From positions 191,707 to 255,706 of the forward strand of contig JACRPY010000003.1 in the NCBI GenBank assembly GCA_016222945.1: DNA of 64,000 nucleotides. Direction: 5' to 3'. Both the position numbers and the translations under genes were made by a program. The notes under the pieces were generated by a model, which was given only the letters and a program-made list of their open reading frames with translations, was not told where the DNA came from and did no database searches. Below, piece by piece: positions 16,673-25,404 of this stretch. The stretch comes from Methanobacterium sp. (GTDB taxonomy: Archaea > Methanobacteriota > Methanobacteria > Methanobacteriales > Methanobacteriaceae). Position 1 is the first letter of the stretch. Every line of letters starts with the position of its first letter.

Positions 16673-16909
16673 GGTAACAACTACGTCATACCCACAAAAA
16701 ACAAATCAAAAATAAAAAAAATAAATTAAATGTTATCTTGATATGATCAGTTATAAATATCAGTTCATCTAAATTGTCATTAATAATCATTATATATAAT
16801 AGTTCTATTCGAATTTTCATCATTCCATTTTAAGCTCTTTAACTGTATAATTATAATAATCTGAAATTATAACTAAGTTAAAAGATCTAGGTTCAATTTT
16901 TTTGTAGAG

Positions 16910-17473
16910 ATGATCAAGATGAAAGAGAAAATAAAAGAAATCGGTTCACGTATCTTTGAATTAAGAGATTTATCCAAAATAAGTGCTGAAGAGATGGCAG
17001 AATATCTAAATATCGATGTTGGAACCTACAAACAATATGAAGAGGGAGTTGTAGATATTCCTGCAAGTATTCTATATGAAATTTCCCATAAATTTGATGT
17101 GGATATGGGTCTCTTGCTTACAGGTGAAGAAACAAGGATGCACATCTTCACAGTTACAAGGAAAGGTAAAGGAATTGAAGTAGAAAGACAAAAACAGTAC
17201 AAATACGAGAACCTTGCTGAAAAATTTATACATAAAAAAGCAGAGCCGTTTATAGTTACAGTTGAACCAAAAAATAATGATAAGGAACCTAACAAAAATT
17301 CACATCCTGGACAAGAATTTGATTATGTGCTTGAAGGGAATTTAAAGATTTACATTCACAATAATGAGATTATTCTAAAAGAAGGAGATTCCATATTCTT
17401 TGATTCGTCCTATGAACATGCCATGGAAGCATTAAACAATAAACCAGCAAAATTCATTGCAATAGTCATGTGA
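16910..17473 (+). CDS. HTH-cupin transcriptional regulator
   Basis: A 187-residue protein with an N-terminal XRE-type helix-turn-helix (about residues 8-65: KISAEEMAEYLNIDVGTYKQYE) and a C-terminal cupin barrel (about 105-187: PGQEFDYVLEGNLKIYIHNN, LKEGDSIFFDSSYEHA). Such proteins sense small ligands and regulate neighbouring metabolic genes. It lies 40 nt upstream of the acyl-CoA synthetase in the same direction, so it probably regulates, and may be cotranscribed with, the acid-activation genes. A second in-frame ATG at 16919 is possible. A TATATATAATAG element at about 16791-16802 may be the promoter. Confidence 0.88.
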   Translation: MIKMKEKIKEIGSRIFELRDLSKISAEEMAEYLNIDVGTYKQYEEGVVDIPASILYEISHKFDVDMGLLLTGEETRMHIFTVTRKGKGIEVERQKQYKYENLAEKFIHKKAEPFIVTVEPKNNDKEPNKNSHPGQEFDYVLEGNLKIYIHNNEIILKEGDSIFFDSSYEHAMEALNNKPAKFIAIVM

Positions 17474-17513
17474 AAGAATATAATTGAATATTTGGGTAAA
17501 AGGAGTAAATAAT

Positions 17514-19181
17514 ATGTCTTCACTATTAAACAAATTTTTATCAAAGGTTGAATTTGAATCATACGATGATTTTAAAGATAATTTCAAAATAAACATTCCA
17601 CAAAATTTCAATTTTGCTTATGATATTGTTGATGAGTACGCAGAAAAAATTCCAGATAAAATAGCATTAGTATGGTGTGATGATAACGATAATGACCGTA
17701 TTTTCACATTTAAAGACATGAAATATTACAGTGATAAAGCAGCTAATTTCTTTAAAAAATGTGGGATAAAAAAAGGCGATACAGTAATGCTCACACTTAA
17801 AGCACGTTATGAGTTCTGGTTTTGCCTTCTTGGACTTCATAAAATTGGTGCAATTGCAATTCCTGCAACTCACATGCTTAGAACTGAGGATATTGTCTAC
17901 AGAATAGAGAGCGCCAAAATTAAAATGGTTGTTTGTATTGGCGAAGAAGGAGTTCCAGAATATTTTGATGGAGCTGACAAAGAATTAAAAGATATAGAAA
18001 TTATAAAAGCCATTGTTGGAAATGAAGGCAGAGACGGATGGTTTAATTTCACCAAAGAAATAGAAGAAGCTTCAGTTGAATTTGAAAGAATTGTAGGAGA
18101 TGAAAATACATCGAATAATGATATATCTCTGGTATATTTCTCATCAGGAACTACTGGCCTTCCTAAAATGATTCAACATGATTTTACTTATCCATTAGCA
18201 CATATAGTAACTGCAAAGTACTGGCAAAACGTGGTTGATGATGGTCTTCATTACACTGTGGCTGATACTGGCTGGGCTAAATCAGTTTGGGGCCAAATAT
18301 ATGGGCAGTGGATATCTGGTAGTGCAGTCTTTGTATATGACTATGACCGGTTTGATGCAGGAAATATGCTTGAGAAAGCATCTAAATATGGCGTTACAAC
18401 TTACTGTGCCCCTCCAACTATTTACAGATTCTTAATAAAAGAAGATCTGTCAAAATATGACTTTTCAACCCTTGAATATGCAGTAACAGCAGGGGAACCA
18501 TTAAATCCGGAAGTTTATAATAAATTCTATGAATTTACTGGTTTAAAGTTGATGGAAGGGTTTGGACAAACCGAAAGCGTCGTATCTGTTGCTAATTTCC
18601 CGTGGATGGAACCACGACCCGGTTCAATGGGTAAACCTGCACCAATCTATGACATTGAAATTGTAGATAAAAAAAACAAAGCTTCAGATATTGGTGAAGA
18701 AGGCGAAATTACCATTAAAACAGATAATAATGAATTAGGATTATTTGGAGGTTATTATCTTGATCCTGAAAAAACAAAAGAAGTTTGGTATGATGGATGT
18801 TATCATACTGGAGATACTGCCTGGATGGATGAAGATGGTTATATATGGTTTGTTGGAAGAACAGACGACATGATTAAAAGCTCAGGTTACAGAATAGGTC
18901 CCTTTGAAGTAGAAAGTGCCGTAATATCACATCCATCAGTGTTAGAATGCGCTATAACTGGATTTCCAGACCCTGTAAGAGGCCAGGTAGTAAAAGCAAC
19001 AATTGTGATTACAAATGATTACAAACCTTCAGAAGAATTAAAAAAAGAAATTCAAAATCATGTTAAAAAGGTAACAGCACCTTATAAATATCCCCGTATC
19101 ATTGAATTTGTAGATGAACTTCCAAAAACAATAAGCGGGAAAATAAGGAGAGTTGAAATACGAAGCAAAGACCAGGAATAA
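17514..19181 (+). CDS. AMP-forming acyl-CoA synthetase
   Basis: An ANL-superfamily ligase of 555 residues that makes acyl-CoA from a carboxylic acid, ATP and CoA. Visible motifs are the P-loop YFSSGTTGLPKM, the GFGQTES motif, the hinge GRTDDMIKSSGYRIGPFEVES and the C-terminal catalytic lysine in TISGKIRR. Length and motifs fit the medium/branched-chain acyl or acetyl-CoA synthetase group. ATG 17514 is chosen because AAGGAG precedes it; an upstream in-frame ATG at 17484 lacks a site. Together with the oxidoreductases that follow it could feed activated short or branched-chain acids into reductive carboxylation to 2-oxoacids. Acid specificity is not readable. Confidence 0.92.
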   Translation: MSSLLNKFLSKVEFESYDDFKDNFKINIPQNFNFAYDIVDEYAEKIPDKIALVWCDDNDNDRIFTFKDMKYYSDKAANFFKKCGIKKGDTVMLTLKARYEFWFCLLGLHKIGAIAIPATHMLRTEDIVYRIESAKIKMVVCIGEEGVPEYFDGADKELKDIEIIKAIVGNEGRDGWFNFTKEIEEASVEFERIVGDENTSNNDISLVYFSSGTTGLPKMIQHDFTYPLAHIVTAKYWQNVVDDGLHYTVADTGWAKSVWGQIYGQWISGSAVFVYDYDRFDAGNMLEKASKYGVTTYCAPPTIYRFLIKEDLSKYDFSTLEYAVTAGEPLNPEVYNKFYEFTGLKLMEGFGQTESVVSVANFPWMEPRPGSMGKPAPIYDIEIVDKKNKASDIGEEGEITIKTDNNELGLFGGYYLDPEKTKEVWYDGCYHTGDTAWMDEDGYIWFVGRTDDMIKSSGYRIGPFEVESAVISHPSVLECAITGFPDPVRGQVVKATIVITNDYKPSEELKKEIQNHVKKVTAPYKYPRIIEFVDELPKTISGKIRRVEIRSKDQE

Positions 19182-19201
19182 AAATAACAAATTTTACATG
19201 T

Positions 19202-19223
19202 AAGGGTGAAAAACCCTTTTTTT
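19202..19223 (+). terminator. Hairpin plus T7 terminator after acyl-CoA synthetase
   Basis: A stem AAGGGT/ACCCTT with a 5-nt loop runs directly into T residues, an intrinsic-like terminator that separates the synthetase from the vor genes. Confidence 0.65.
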
Positions 19224-19255
19224 ATTTTAATTTAATCAAATTAGAAGGATAAATT

Positions 19256-19510
19256 ATGTCTAAATCAGAAAAAAAAGAACCTTACCCTGTAATCAACACT
19301 TTAGAATGCAAAGCATGCGAAAGATGCATTATTGCATGTAAACAAGGCATTTTAAAGATGAGTGATGATACAAATGAACGAGGGTACCATTATGCAGTTT
19401 ATGAAGGTGAAGGATGCACAGGATGTGGTGATTGCTATTACACCTGTCCAGAACCATTAGCTGTTGAAATTCATATTCCAAAAAAACTTAAAAAGGAAAA
19501 GGAGGATTAA
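19256..19510 (+). CDS. vorC: 2-oxoacid:ferredoxin oxidoreductase ferredoxin subunit (VorC type)
   Basis: An 84-residue 2[4Fe-4S] ferredoxin-like subunit. The two cluster motifs are CKACERCIIACKQ and CTGCGDCYYTCPEP. It carries electrons from the thiamine site to external ferredoxin. Size, motif spacing and position directly before the alpha and beta subunits match the ketoisovalerate oxidoreductase vorCBA set of Methanothermobacter. Start ATG 19256 follows GAAGGA. Two bases separate it from the next gene, so the three form one operon. Confidence 0.85.
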   Translation: MSKSEKKEPYPVINTLECKACERCIIACKQGILKMSDDTNERGYHYAVYEGEGCTGCGDCYYTCPEPLAVEIHIPKKLKKEKED

Positions 19511-19512
19511 AC

Positions 19513-20577
19513 ATGGCAACACAACTTATAAGGGGAAATACAGCAGTGATAATAGGAGCCATGTACGCAGGCTGTGACTGTTATTTTGGATACCCAATAA
19601 CCCCTGCAAGTGAAATCCTCCATGAAGCATCGAAATATTTCCCAATGGTCGGAAGAAAATTTGTTCAAGCAGAATCAGAGGAAGCTGCCATAAACATGGT
19701 CTACGGTGGAGCTGCAGCAGGCCATAGAGTTATGACTGCATCTTCAGGCCCAGGTATAAGTTTAAAACAAGAAGGAATATCATTTTTAGCTGGTGCAGAG
19801 CTACCATGTGTTATTGTAGATATTATGAGAGCCGGACCCGGACTTGGAAACATCGGCCCAGAACAGGGTGATTATAATCAGCTTGTAAAAGGTGGAGGGC
19901 ATGGTAACTATAAAAATATAGTTTTAGCTCCAAATTCTGTTCAGGAAATGTGCGATTTCACCATGAAAGCATTTGAACTTGCAGATAAATGGCGAAATCC
20001 TGTTGTGATAATTGCAGATGCTGTTTTAGGGCAAATGATAGAGCCATTGCACTTCCCTGAAGAAGTGGTTGAACCTGAAATTGATACTTCATGGGCAGTC
20101 TGTGGAAATAAAGAAACAAAAGAAAACCTTGTTACATCCATATTTCTTGATTTTGACCAGTTAGAAGAATTTAATTTCAAAGTTCAAGAGAAATATGATA
20201 AAATTAATGAAACTGAAGTTGACTATGAAGAATACCTGATAAAAGATGCTGAAATAGTCCTTGTATCCTATGGAATAAGCAGCAGAACCGCAAGGTCTGC
20301 TGTAGACGCTGCAAGGTCAGAAGGAATTAAAGTAGGATTATTTAGACCTAAAACATTATTTCCTTTCCCTCAAAAAGAATTAAAAAGGATTTCAGATACT
20401 AAAAACCCTAAATTTATATCTGTAGAGATGAGTAATGGTCAGATGCTTGAAGATATAAAGATGGCCATTGAATGTAAGAATGTGGAGCTTGTTAATCGAA
20501 TGGGTGGAAACATCATCGAACTTAATGATTTAATGGATAAAATTAGAAAAGTTGCAGGAGTTGAGGAAAATCTCTGA
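19513..20577 (+). CDS. vorB: 2-oxoacid:ferredoxin oxidoreductase alpha subunit (VorB type)
   Basis: A 354-residue pyrimidine-binding (alpha) subunit. It begins RGNTAVIIGAMYAGCDCYFGYPITPASEI, the usual start of this family, and contains the EQAEEAA-like segment AESEEAAINMVYGGAAAG. It forms the thiamine-dependent enzyme with VorC and VorA and interconverts branched-chain 2-oxoacids with acyl-CoA, CO2 and reduced ferredoxin. The last codons (GVEENL, stop TGA) lie inside a hairpin, GGAAAATC/GATTTTCC, that continues into the spacer, so the extreme C-terminus appears to come from a palindromic repeat. Confidence 0.88.
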   Translation: MATQLIRGNTAVIIGAMYAGCDCYFGYPITPASEILHEASKYFPMVGRKFVQAESEEAAINMVYGGAAAGHRVMTASSGPGISLKQEGISFLAGAELPCVIVDIMRAGPGLGNIGPEQGDYNQLVKGGGHGNYKNIVLAPNSVQEMCDFTMKAFELADKWRNPVVIIADAVLGQMIEPLHFPEEVVEPEIDTSWAVCGNKETKENLVTSIFLDFDQLEEFNFKVQEKYDKINETEVDYEEYLIKDAEIVLVSYGISSRTARSAVDAARSEGIKVGLFRPKTLFPFPQKELKRISDTKNPKFISVEMSNGQMLEDIKMAIECKNVELVNRMGGNIIELNDLMDKIRKVAGVEENL

Positions 20578-20606
20578 TTTTCCGAACCCCAAAAATAAAT
20601 TTTTGG
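20565..20606 (+). repeat. Palindrome pair spanning the vorB stop and reaching the vorA Shine-Dalgarno site
   Basis: Hairpin GGAAAATC-tct-GATTTTCC (20565-20583) contains the vorB TGA stop. Hairpin CCAAAAAT-aa-ATTTTTGG (20589-20606) ends in the GG of the GGAG ribosome site of vorA. The two fill the entire intercistronic gap. Confidence 0.8.
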
Positions 20607-20618
20607 AGAGGAAATAAA

Positions 20619-22058
20619 ATGGAAAATATTCAAAATGAGAAAATCATCAGTAAGCCCAAATCAATACTCAATGAATTTCCAAGAAAAGGTGGAAGCTCTC
20701 CTACAGCAACACATTACTGTCCTGGCTGCGGTCATGGAATATTGCACAAACTCATAGGAGAAGCAATAGATGAGCTGGGAATACAAGACAGAGCCATTAT
20801 GACCAGCCCAGTAGGATGTGCAGTATTTGCCTATTATTATTTTGACTGTGGTAATGTTCAGGTAGCTCATGGAAGGGCCCCAGCTGTTGGAACAGGATTA
20901 TCCCGTGCAGAAGATAATGCTATTGTTATGTTATACCAGGGAGATGGAGATTTAGCTTCAATAGGACTTAACGAGACGATTCAAGCTGCAAACCGTGGCG
21001 AGAAAATGGCAGTTTTCTTTATAAATAACACTGTTTATGGGATGACTGGAGGCCAGATGGCGCCAACAACTCTTATTGGAGAAGTTACAGTAACTTGTCT
21101 TGAAGGAAGAGACCCCCGATTTGCAGGATACCCTTTACACATGTGTGAACTCATTGATAACCTCGATGCTCCTGTATATATTGAAAGAGTATCACTTTCA
21201 GATGCCCCACATATAAGAAAAGCAAAAAGAGCTGTAAAAAAGGCTCTTGAAGTACAAAGAGATGGTAAAGGATATGCATTTATTGAAGTGTTATCTCCCT
21301 GCCCTACAAATCTCAGACAAGATGCATTAGGGGCTGAAAAATTCATTAATGAAGAGATGGAAAAAGAATTCCCTGTAAAAAACTTCAGAAACAGGATTAA
21401 AGATGTTGAACCTCTTTGTAGAGGTGAAAGTGATTTTTCAAAGGATTCACTGGACAAAATTTTTGAAGTGGAGATTGATAGCACCAGCGATGCTGTAGAT
21501 GATGCAGATTTTACCGAAAAAAGTGTGAAAATCGCAGGATTCGGCGGTCAGGGTGTTTTAAGCATGGGTTTAACCCTTGCAGAAGCAGGAATGAAAGCAA
21601 GACGGCATGTATCCTATTACCCTTCCTATGGGCCAGAGCAGAGAGGTGGAGCATCTAACTGTGTAGTGGTGATTTCTGGTGAAGTAATAGGTTCTCCTGC
21701 GGTTCATGAGGTTGATGTTCTTGTAGCGCTGAATAAACCCTCCCTTGCAGAATTCAAGGATGAAGTGAAGGAAGGAGGGTTGATTTTATATGATTCGGCA
21801 ATAGGAGAATTTGAAGCTCCTAAAAATGTTAAAGCTATTTCAGTTCCGGCGTTTAAGATTGCTAAAGCCCATGGTGTTAAAAGAGCTGGCAATACTGTCC
21901 TTCTTGGAGTTTTAATGGCTCTTGAAAATACTGAACTTCCTGAAAATGTGTTTAAAATGGCTGTGCAGCATACATTCTCTAAAAAACCTAAATTAATTGA
22001 TATTAACCTTGAAATTTTTGATGCTGGAGCTAAATGGGCAAGGGAAAATATTATTTAA
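20619..22058 (+). CDS. vorA: 2-oxoacid:ferredoxin oxidoreductase, fused beta and gamma domains (VorA type)
   Basis: A 479-residue fusion. The N-terminal part (about 28-275) is the thiamine-pyrophosphate beta domain: HYCPGCGHGILHKL, the TPP/Mg motif GDGDLASIGLNETIQAANRG and NNTVYGMTGGQMAPTT. The C-terminal part (about 300-479) is the gamma domain: IAGFGGQGVLSMGLTLAEAG and SYYPSYGPEQRGGASNC. The beta-gamma fusion is characteristic of methanogen ketoisovalerate oxidoreductase. With the upstream acyl-CoA synthetase it supports reductive carboxylation of branched acids to valine, leucine and isoleucine precursors; this direction is inferred from methanogen physiology. Confidence 0.88.
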   Translation: MENIQNEKIISKPKSILNEFPRKGGSSPTATHYCPGCGHGILHKLIGEAIDELGIQDRAIMTSPVGCAVFAYYYFDCGNVQVAHGRAPAVGTGLSRAEDNAIVMLYQGDGDLASIGLNETIQAANRGEKMAVFFINNTVYGMTGGQMAPTTLIGEVTVTCLEGRDPRFAGYPLHMCELIDNLDAPVYIERVSLSDAPHIRKAKRAVKKALEVQRDGKGYAFIEVLSPCPTNLRQDALGAEKFINEEMEKEFPVKNFRNRIKDVEPLCRGESDFSKDSLDKIFEVEIDSTSDAVDDADFTEKSVKIAGFGGQGVLSMGLTLAEAGMKARRHVSYYPSYGPEQRGGASNCVVVISGEVIGSPAVHEVDVLVALNKPSLAEFKDEVKEGGLILYDSAIGEFEAPKNVKAISVPAFKIAKAHGVKRAGNTVLLGVLMALENTELPENVFKMAVQHTFSKKPKLIDINLEIFDAGAKWARENII

Positions 22059-22248
22059 TTTCAAATTCTTTTTTTTCTTTTTATTTATAAATAAAATATT
22101 ATATTAAATTCTGTTTTTAAAGCTTTATTTTCATGTTTTCAAATTCAAAAACCAAAAATAAGCCTGAATGCCAAAATTTAAGTTAAATTGAGTACATATA
22201 TATTTATGATAAATTTATATATTTTTACTATTAAAGGGTGGTAAAGCC

Positions 22249-23979
22249 ATGTCTGAGTTTTTATCAAAAGAAGAAGTATCTATTGTTCTTTGCGGTGAGG
22301 CAGGACAGGGAATTCAAACTGTTGAAACCATACTTGTCCAGACTGTTAAACTTGGAGGATATAACGTTTTTTCCTCAAAAGAATATATGTCACGAGTGCG
22401 TGGAGGTGAAAATTCCACTCAAATAAGGGTATCATCAAAAAAAGTGGCAGCATACGTTGACCGTATTGATATACTGGTTGCAATAAGTAAAGGAGCCATA
22501 AATCACCTGAAAGAAAGAGTATCTCCAGATACTATTATAATTGGAGATGAAGAAACATTGAAAGACATTGCTAATCCATCTATTATAAAAATTCCATTTC
22601 TAAAAATGGCTGCAGAAATTGGAGGCCCTATATTTGCAAATATAATCGCTGCAGGAGCAATTTCAAGGATTTTAAATATTGATAAAGAAATATTTGATGA
22701 ATGCATAAAATCCATGTTCAGCAGAAAGGGAGATAAAATAGTTAAAAGCGACCTTAAAGCCGGCGCAGAAGGTTATAATATTGGAGAAAACATAATAAAA
22801 TCCGGTAGAATTAAAATTGAAATTAAAAATGACCCTAAACTAAAGGATGAACTTCTTTTAAATGGTACAGATGTTGTAGGGATGGGTTGTATCGCTGGTG
22901 GCTGTAAATTCATGTCATCATATCCTATGACTCCATCAACCCCTCTTCAAGTTTTTATTGCTAATAATTCAAAAGATTTTGGAATAGTTTTTGAGCAGGC
23001 AGAAGATGAAATAGCTGCTATAAATATGGGTCTGGGAGCATCGTATGCTGGTGCAAGATCAATTGTAGCAACATCTGGAAGCGGTTTTGCACTTATGAGC
23101 GAAGCTGTGGGCCTATCAGGAATGATAGAAACCCCCATAGTTATTTATGTTGGCCAGCGCCCGGGTCCTGCAGTTGGGCTTCCAACCAGAATGGCACAGG
23201 AAGATTTAGACCTTGTTTTATATTCAAGTCCTGGGGAAACTCCAAAAGCAATATTTGCACCGGGAAATTTTGAAGATGCATTTTATGTATCTTGGAAGGC
23301 ATTTAATCTTGCAGAAAAATATCAGATCCCCGTTTTTATATTATCTGACCAATATTTTGCAGATATATACTATAATTTACCTTCCCTAAGCATTGATGAT
23401 GTTGAAATTGAAGAATATATTATTAAAACAGATAAAAAATATAAGCGGTATGAATTAACCTTTGATGGAGTATCTCCGCGGGGAATTCCCGGATTGGGGG
23501 ATGGCCTTGTATGTGTGGATTCAGATGAGCATGATGAAGAGGGTCATTTAACAGAAGACCTTAATTTAAGGAATGACATGGTTGAAAAACGTTTAATAAA
23601 GATTGAAGGCGTATACGAGGATGTAATTGCCCCAGAATTTATAGGGAGCCCTGATTATAAAATTCTGGTAGTAGGATGGGGTTCCACATATGAAATCCTT
23701 AAAGAGGGTATAGAAAAGCTTGAAAGGGATGATATTGCACTCTTGCAGTTTAAACAGGTTTATCCTATACATGAAGATGCTGAAAAGTATTTTAAAACTG
23801 CAGAAAAGACGGTTGTTTTTGAGAATAATGCCACTTCCCAATTTGGAAATCTTATACAGATCGAAACAGGATTTAGAATTCATGAATCTGTTTTAAAGTA
23901 TGATGGAATGCCCTTTTCTGTTGAAGAGGTTACTGAAACATTAAAAAGTATTCTGGAGGTTGAGGAAAATTCATTCTGA
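22249..23979 (+). CDS. 2-oxoacid:acceptor oxidoreductase, fused gamma-alpha subunit
   Basis: A 576-residue protein with a gamma domain first (about 8-190: VLCGEAGQGIQTVETILVQ, SRVRGGENSTQIRVS) and an alpha domain second (about 205-570: FMSSYPMTPSTPLQ, EQAEDEIAAINMGLGASYAGA, GQRPGPAVGLPTR). This is the two-subunit 2-oxoacid:ferredoxin oxidoreductase design; its beta partner follows. The substrate (2-oxoglutarate, pyruvate or another) cannot be read. GGGTGG precedes ATG 22249, and a TATA-like TATATATTT lies near 22195-22203. The final residues LEVEENSF come from a long imperfect palindrome that includes the TGA stop, as in vorB. Confidence 0.88.
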   Translation: MSEFLSKEEVSIVLCGEAGQGIQTVETILVQTVKLGGYNVFSSKEYMSRVRGGENSTQIRVSSKKVAAYVDRIDILVAISKGAINHLKERVSPDTIIIGDEETLKDIANPSIIKIPFLKMAAEIGGPIFANIIAAGAISRILNIDKEIFDECIKSMFSRKGDKIVKSDLKAGAEGYNIGENIIKSGRIKIEIKNDPKLKDELLLNGTDVVGMGCIAGGCKFMSSYPMTPSTPLQVFIANNSKDFGIVFEQAEDEIAAINMGLGASYAGARSIVATSGSGFALMSEAVGLSGMIETPIVIYVGQRPGPAVGLPTRMAQEDLDLVLYSSPGETPKAIFAPGNFEDAFYVSWKAFNLAEKYQIPVFILSDQYFADIYYNLPSLSIDDVEIEEYIIKTDKKYKRYELTFDGVSPRGIPGLGDGLVCVDSDEHDEEGHLTEDLNLRNDMVEKRLIKIEGVYEDVIAPEFIGSPDYKILVVGWGSTYEILKEGIEKLERDDIALLQFKQVYPIHEDAEKYFKTAEKTVVFENNATSQFGNLIQIETGFRIHESVLKYDGMPFSVEEVTETLKSILEVEENSF

Positions 23980-24112
23980 ATTTCCTGAACCACCAAAATA
24001 GAAACTAGCAAAACAAAGCATGCAAATCTACAATTTGCTGCATCAAAAATCGAAGATTTTTGATAGTTTTGCGTCCCAAAAAATCAAGGATTTTTTGAGG
24101 AATTTTGGAGGA
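23952..24112 (+). repeat. Palindrome array between oxidoreductase alpha and beta genes
   Basis: The array begins inside the upstream gene with an imperfect stem of about 17 bp (GGAGGTT through ACC-CC, about 23954-23993) that includes the TGA stop at 23977-23979. It continues with ATCAAAAATC/GATTTTTGAT (about 24043-24064), AAAAAATC/GATTTTTT (about 24077-24095) and ends in TTTTGGAGG, the ribosome site of the next gene. Confidence 0.8.
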
Positions 24113-24118
24113 TTTATA

Positions 24119-24985
24119 ATGGATCCAAACGTGTATGATGTGGAAAATGCTGATATTGCATGGTGTCCTAGCTGTGGAGACTTTGCAATATTAAGAACAC
24201 TTAAAATGGCTCTGGGAGAACTTGAAATTGATCCTAAAAAGCTTGTACTTGTATCTGGAATTGGTCAGGCCGGGAAATTACCTCATTATCTTAAATCAAA
24301 CACCTATAATAGCCTTCATGGCAGGGCTCTTTCTCCTGCAACTGCAATTAAAGCAGTAAATAAAAATTTGACTGTAATAGCTGTTGGTGGCGATGGTGAT
24401 ATGTATGGTGAGGGAGGAAACCATTTTATGCACACAATCCGCCGAAATCCCAATATCACAAATATTGTGCATAATAACATGGTTTATGGCCTAACAAAAG
24501 GTCAAGCATCACCAACAAGCCAGCTGAAGATGAAAACACCACTGCAAGTTGAAGGGGTGTTTGAAGAGCCTTTTAACCCATTAACTGTTGCAATATCTCT
24601 TAATGCATCATTTGTGGCTAGAACATTTGCTGGAGATATAAAAAATATGAAAGAGATTTTTAAGAAGGCAATACAACATAGAGGATATGCTCTTGTTGAT
24701 GTTTTCCAGCCATGTGTCGCTTTCAACAAAATAAACACCTACCAATGGTTTAAAGATAATACATATCCTCTTGAAGAGTCTCATGACCCTTATGATAAAC
24801 ATGAAGCATTTAAAAGGGCTGCAGAAACTGAAAAGTATCCTTTGGGAATTTTCTATATAAATCCTGATAAACCAACATTTGAAGAGACTTTAACAGTTTA
24901 CAGTGATGATAAATCTCCGTTATATGAAAGAGAAGTTGATATGCAGAAATTAAAGGATTTAATTGAAATAAAAAGGAAAATATGA
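24119..24985 (+). CDS. 2-oxoacid:acceptor oxidoreductase beta subunit
   Basis: A 288-residue thiamine-pyrophosphate subunit: IAWCPSCGDFAILRTL (cluster-proximal CxxC), GIGQAGKLPHYLK, HGRALSPATAIKAVN, the TPP/Mg motif GGDGDMYGEGGNHF and NNMVYGLTKGQASPTS. It pairs with the gamma-alpha fusion upstream. GGAGG lies 7 nt before ATG 24119; the longer reading frame from 24020 only reads through the palindromes and is rejected. No separate ferredoxin subunit is nearby, as usual for the two-subunit class. Confidence 0.9.
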   Translation: MDPNVYDVENADIAWCPSCGDFAILRTLKMALGELEIDPKKLVLVSGIGQAGKLPHYLKSNTYNSLHGRALSPATAIKAVNKNLTVIAVGGDGDMYGEGGNHFMHTIRRNPNITNIVHNNMVYGLTKGQASPTSQLKMKTPLQVEGVFEEPFNPLTVAISLNASFVARTFAGDIKNMKEIFKKAIQHRGYALVDVFQPCVAFNKINTYQWFKDNTYPLEESHDPYDKHEAFKRAAETEKYPLGIFYINPDKPTFEETLTVYSDDKSPLYEREVDMQKLKDLIEIKRKI

Positions 24986-25077
24986 AAAGCATTTAGATTC
25001 AAATAAATTTATGAATAAGGCTCAATAATTTAACAGAAAACTTTTTAACTGATAAAAAATAATGTAGGATAAGCCAC

Positions 25078-25187
25078 GCCGGGGTGGCTCAGTTGGTTAG
25101 AGCGCACGGCTCATAGGGTATTTAAGCAGTGCTCTGACTTTTTCCTGGGATACCGTGAGGCCGCGGGTTCGAATCCCGCCCCCGGCA
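25078..25187 (+). tRNA. tRNA(CAU), probably elongator Met, with a 36-nt intron
   Basis: The acceptor stem GCCGGGG (25078-25084) pairs with CCCCGGC (25180-25186), discriminator A at 25187. The D arm GCTC/GAGC, anticodon stem CACGG/CCGTG and T arm GCGGG-TTCGAAT-CCCGC are all intact. The anticodon CAT is at 25112-25114. An intron occupies 25116-25151, between positions 37 and 38, the canonical archaeal site; the spliced loop is CTCATAA. The G1-C72 end excludes the archaeal initiator type, so elongator Met is favoured, with Ile2 (agmatidine-modified CAU) the alternative. CCA is not encoded. Confidence 0.93.
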
Positions 25188-25190
25188 CTA

Positions 25191-25404
25191 AATTCTATCA
25201 AAAAAGCCTCAAATAAGTATTCTATCTCCAGGACTTCATTTTTAATTTATTATAAAACTATTATATTTCTAAATTCTATAATATTAAGATAATTCGTATT
25301 TAATTTTGAATTTGATTTTAAAAAATCAAATAGTTACATTTATTTATTTTAAAACAATAATCAGCAATTGAATGAAAAAATTGATTATTTCATGAGGTGA
25401 TTTA
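25191..25404. other. AT-rich spacer between tRNA and AIM24 gene
   Basis: No gene or clear structure is seen. It should contain the promoter of the AIM24-family gene; a TTTATTTATTTTAAAAC stretch near 25338 is the best TATA candidate. Confidence 0.35.

Noticed and set aside
24020..24118. N-terminal extension of the oxidoreductase beta subunit
   Set aside because: The frame only reads through palindromes; GGAGG directly precedes ATG 24119.
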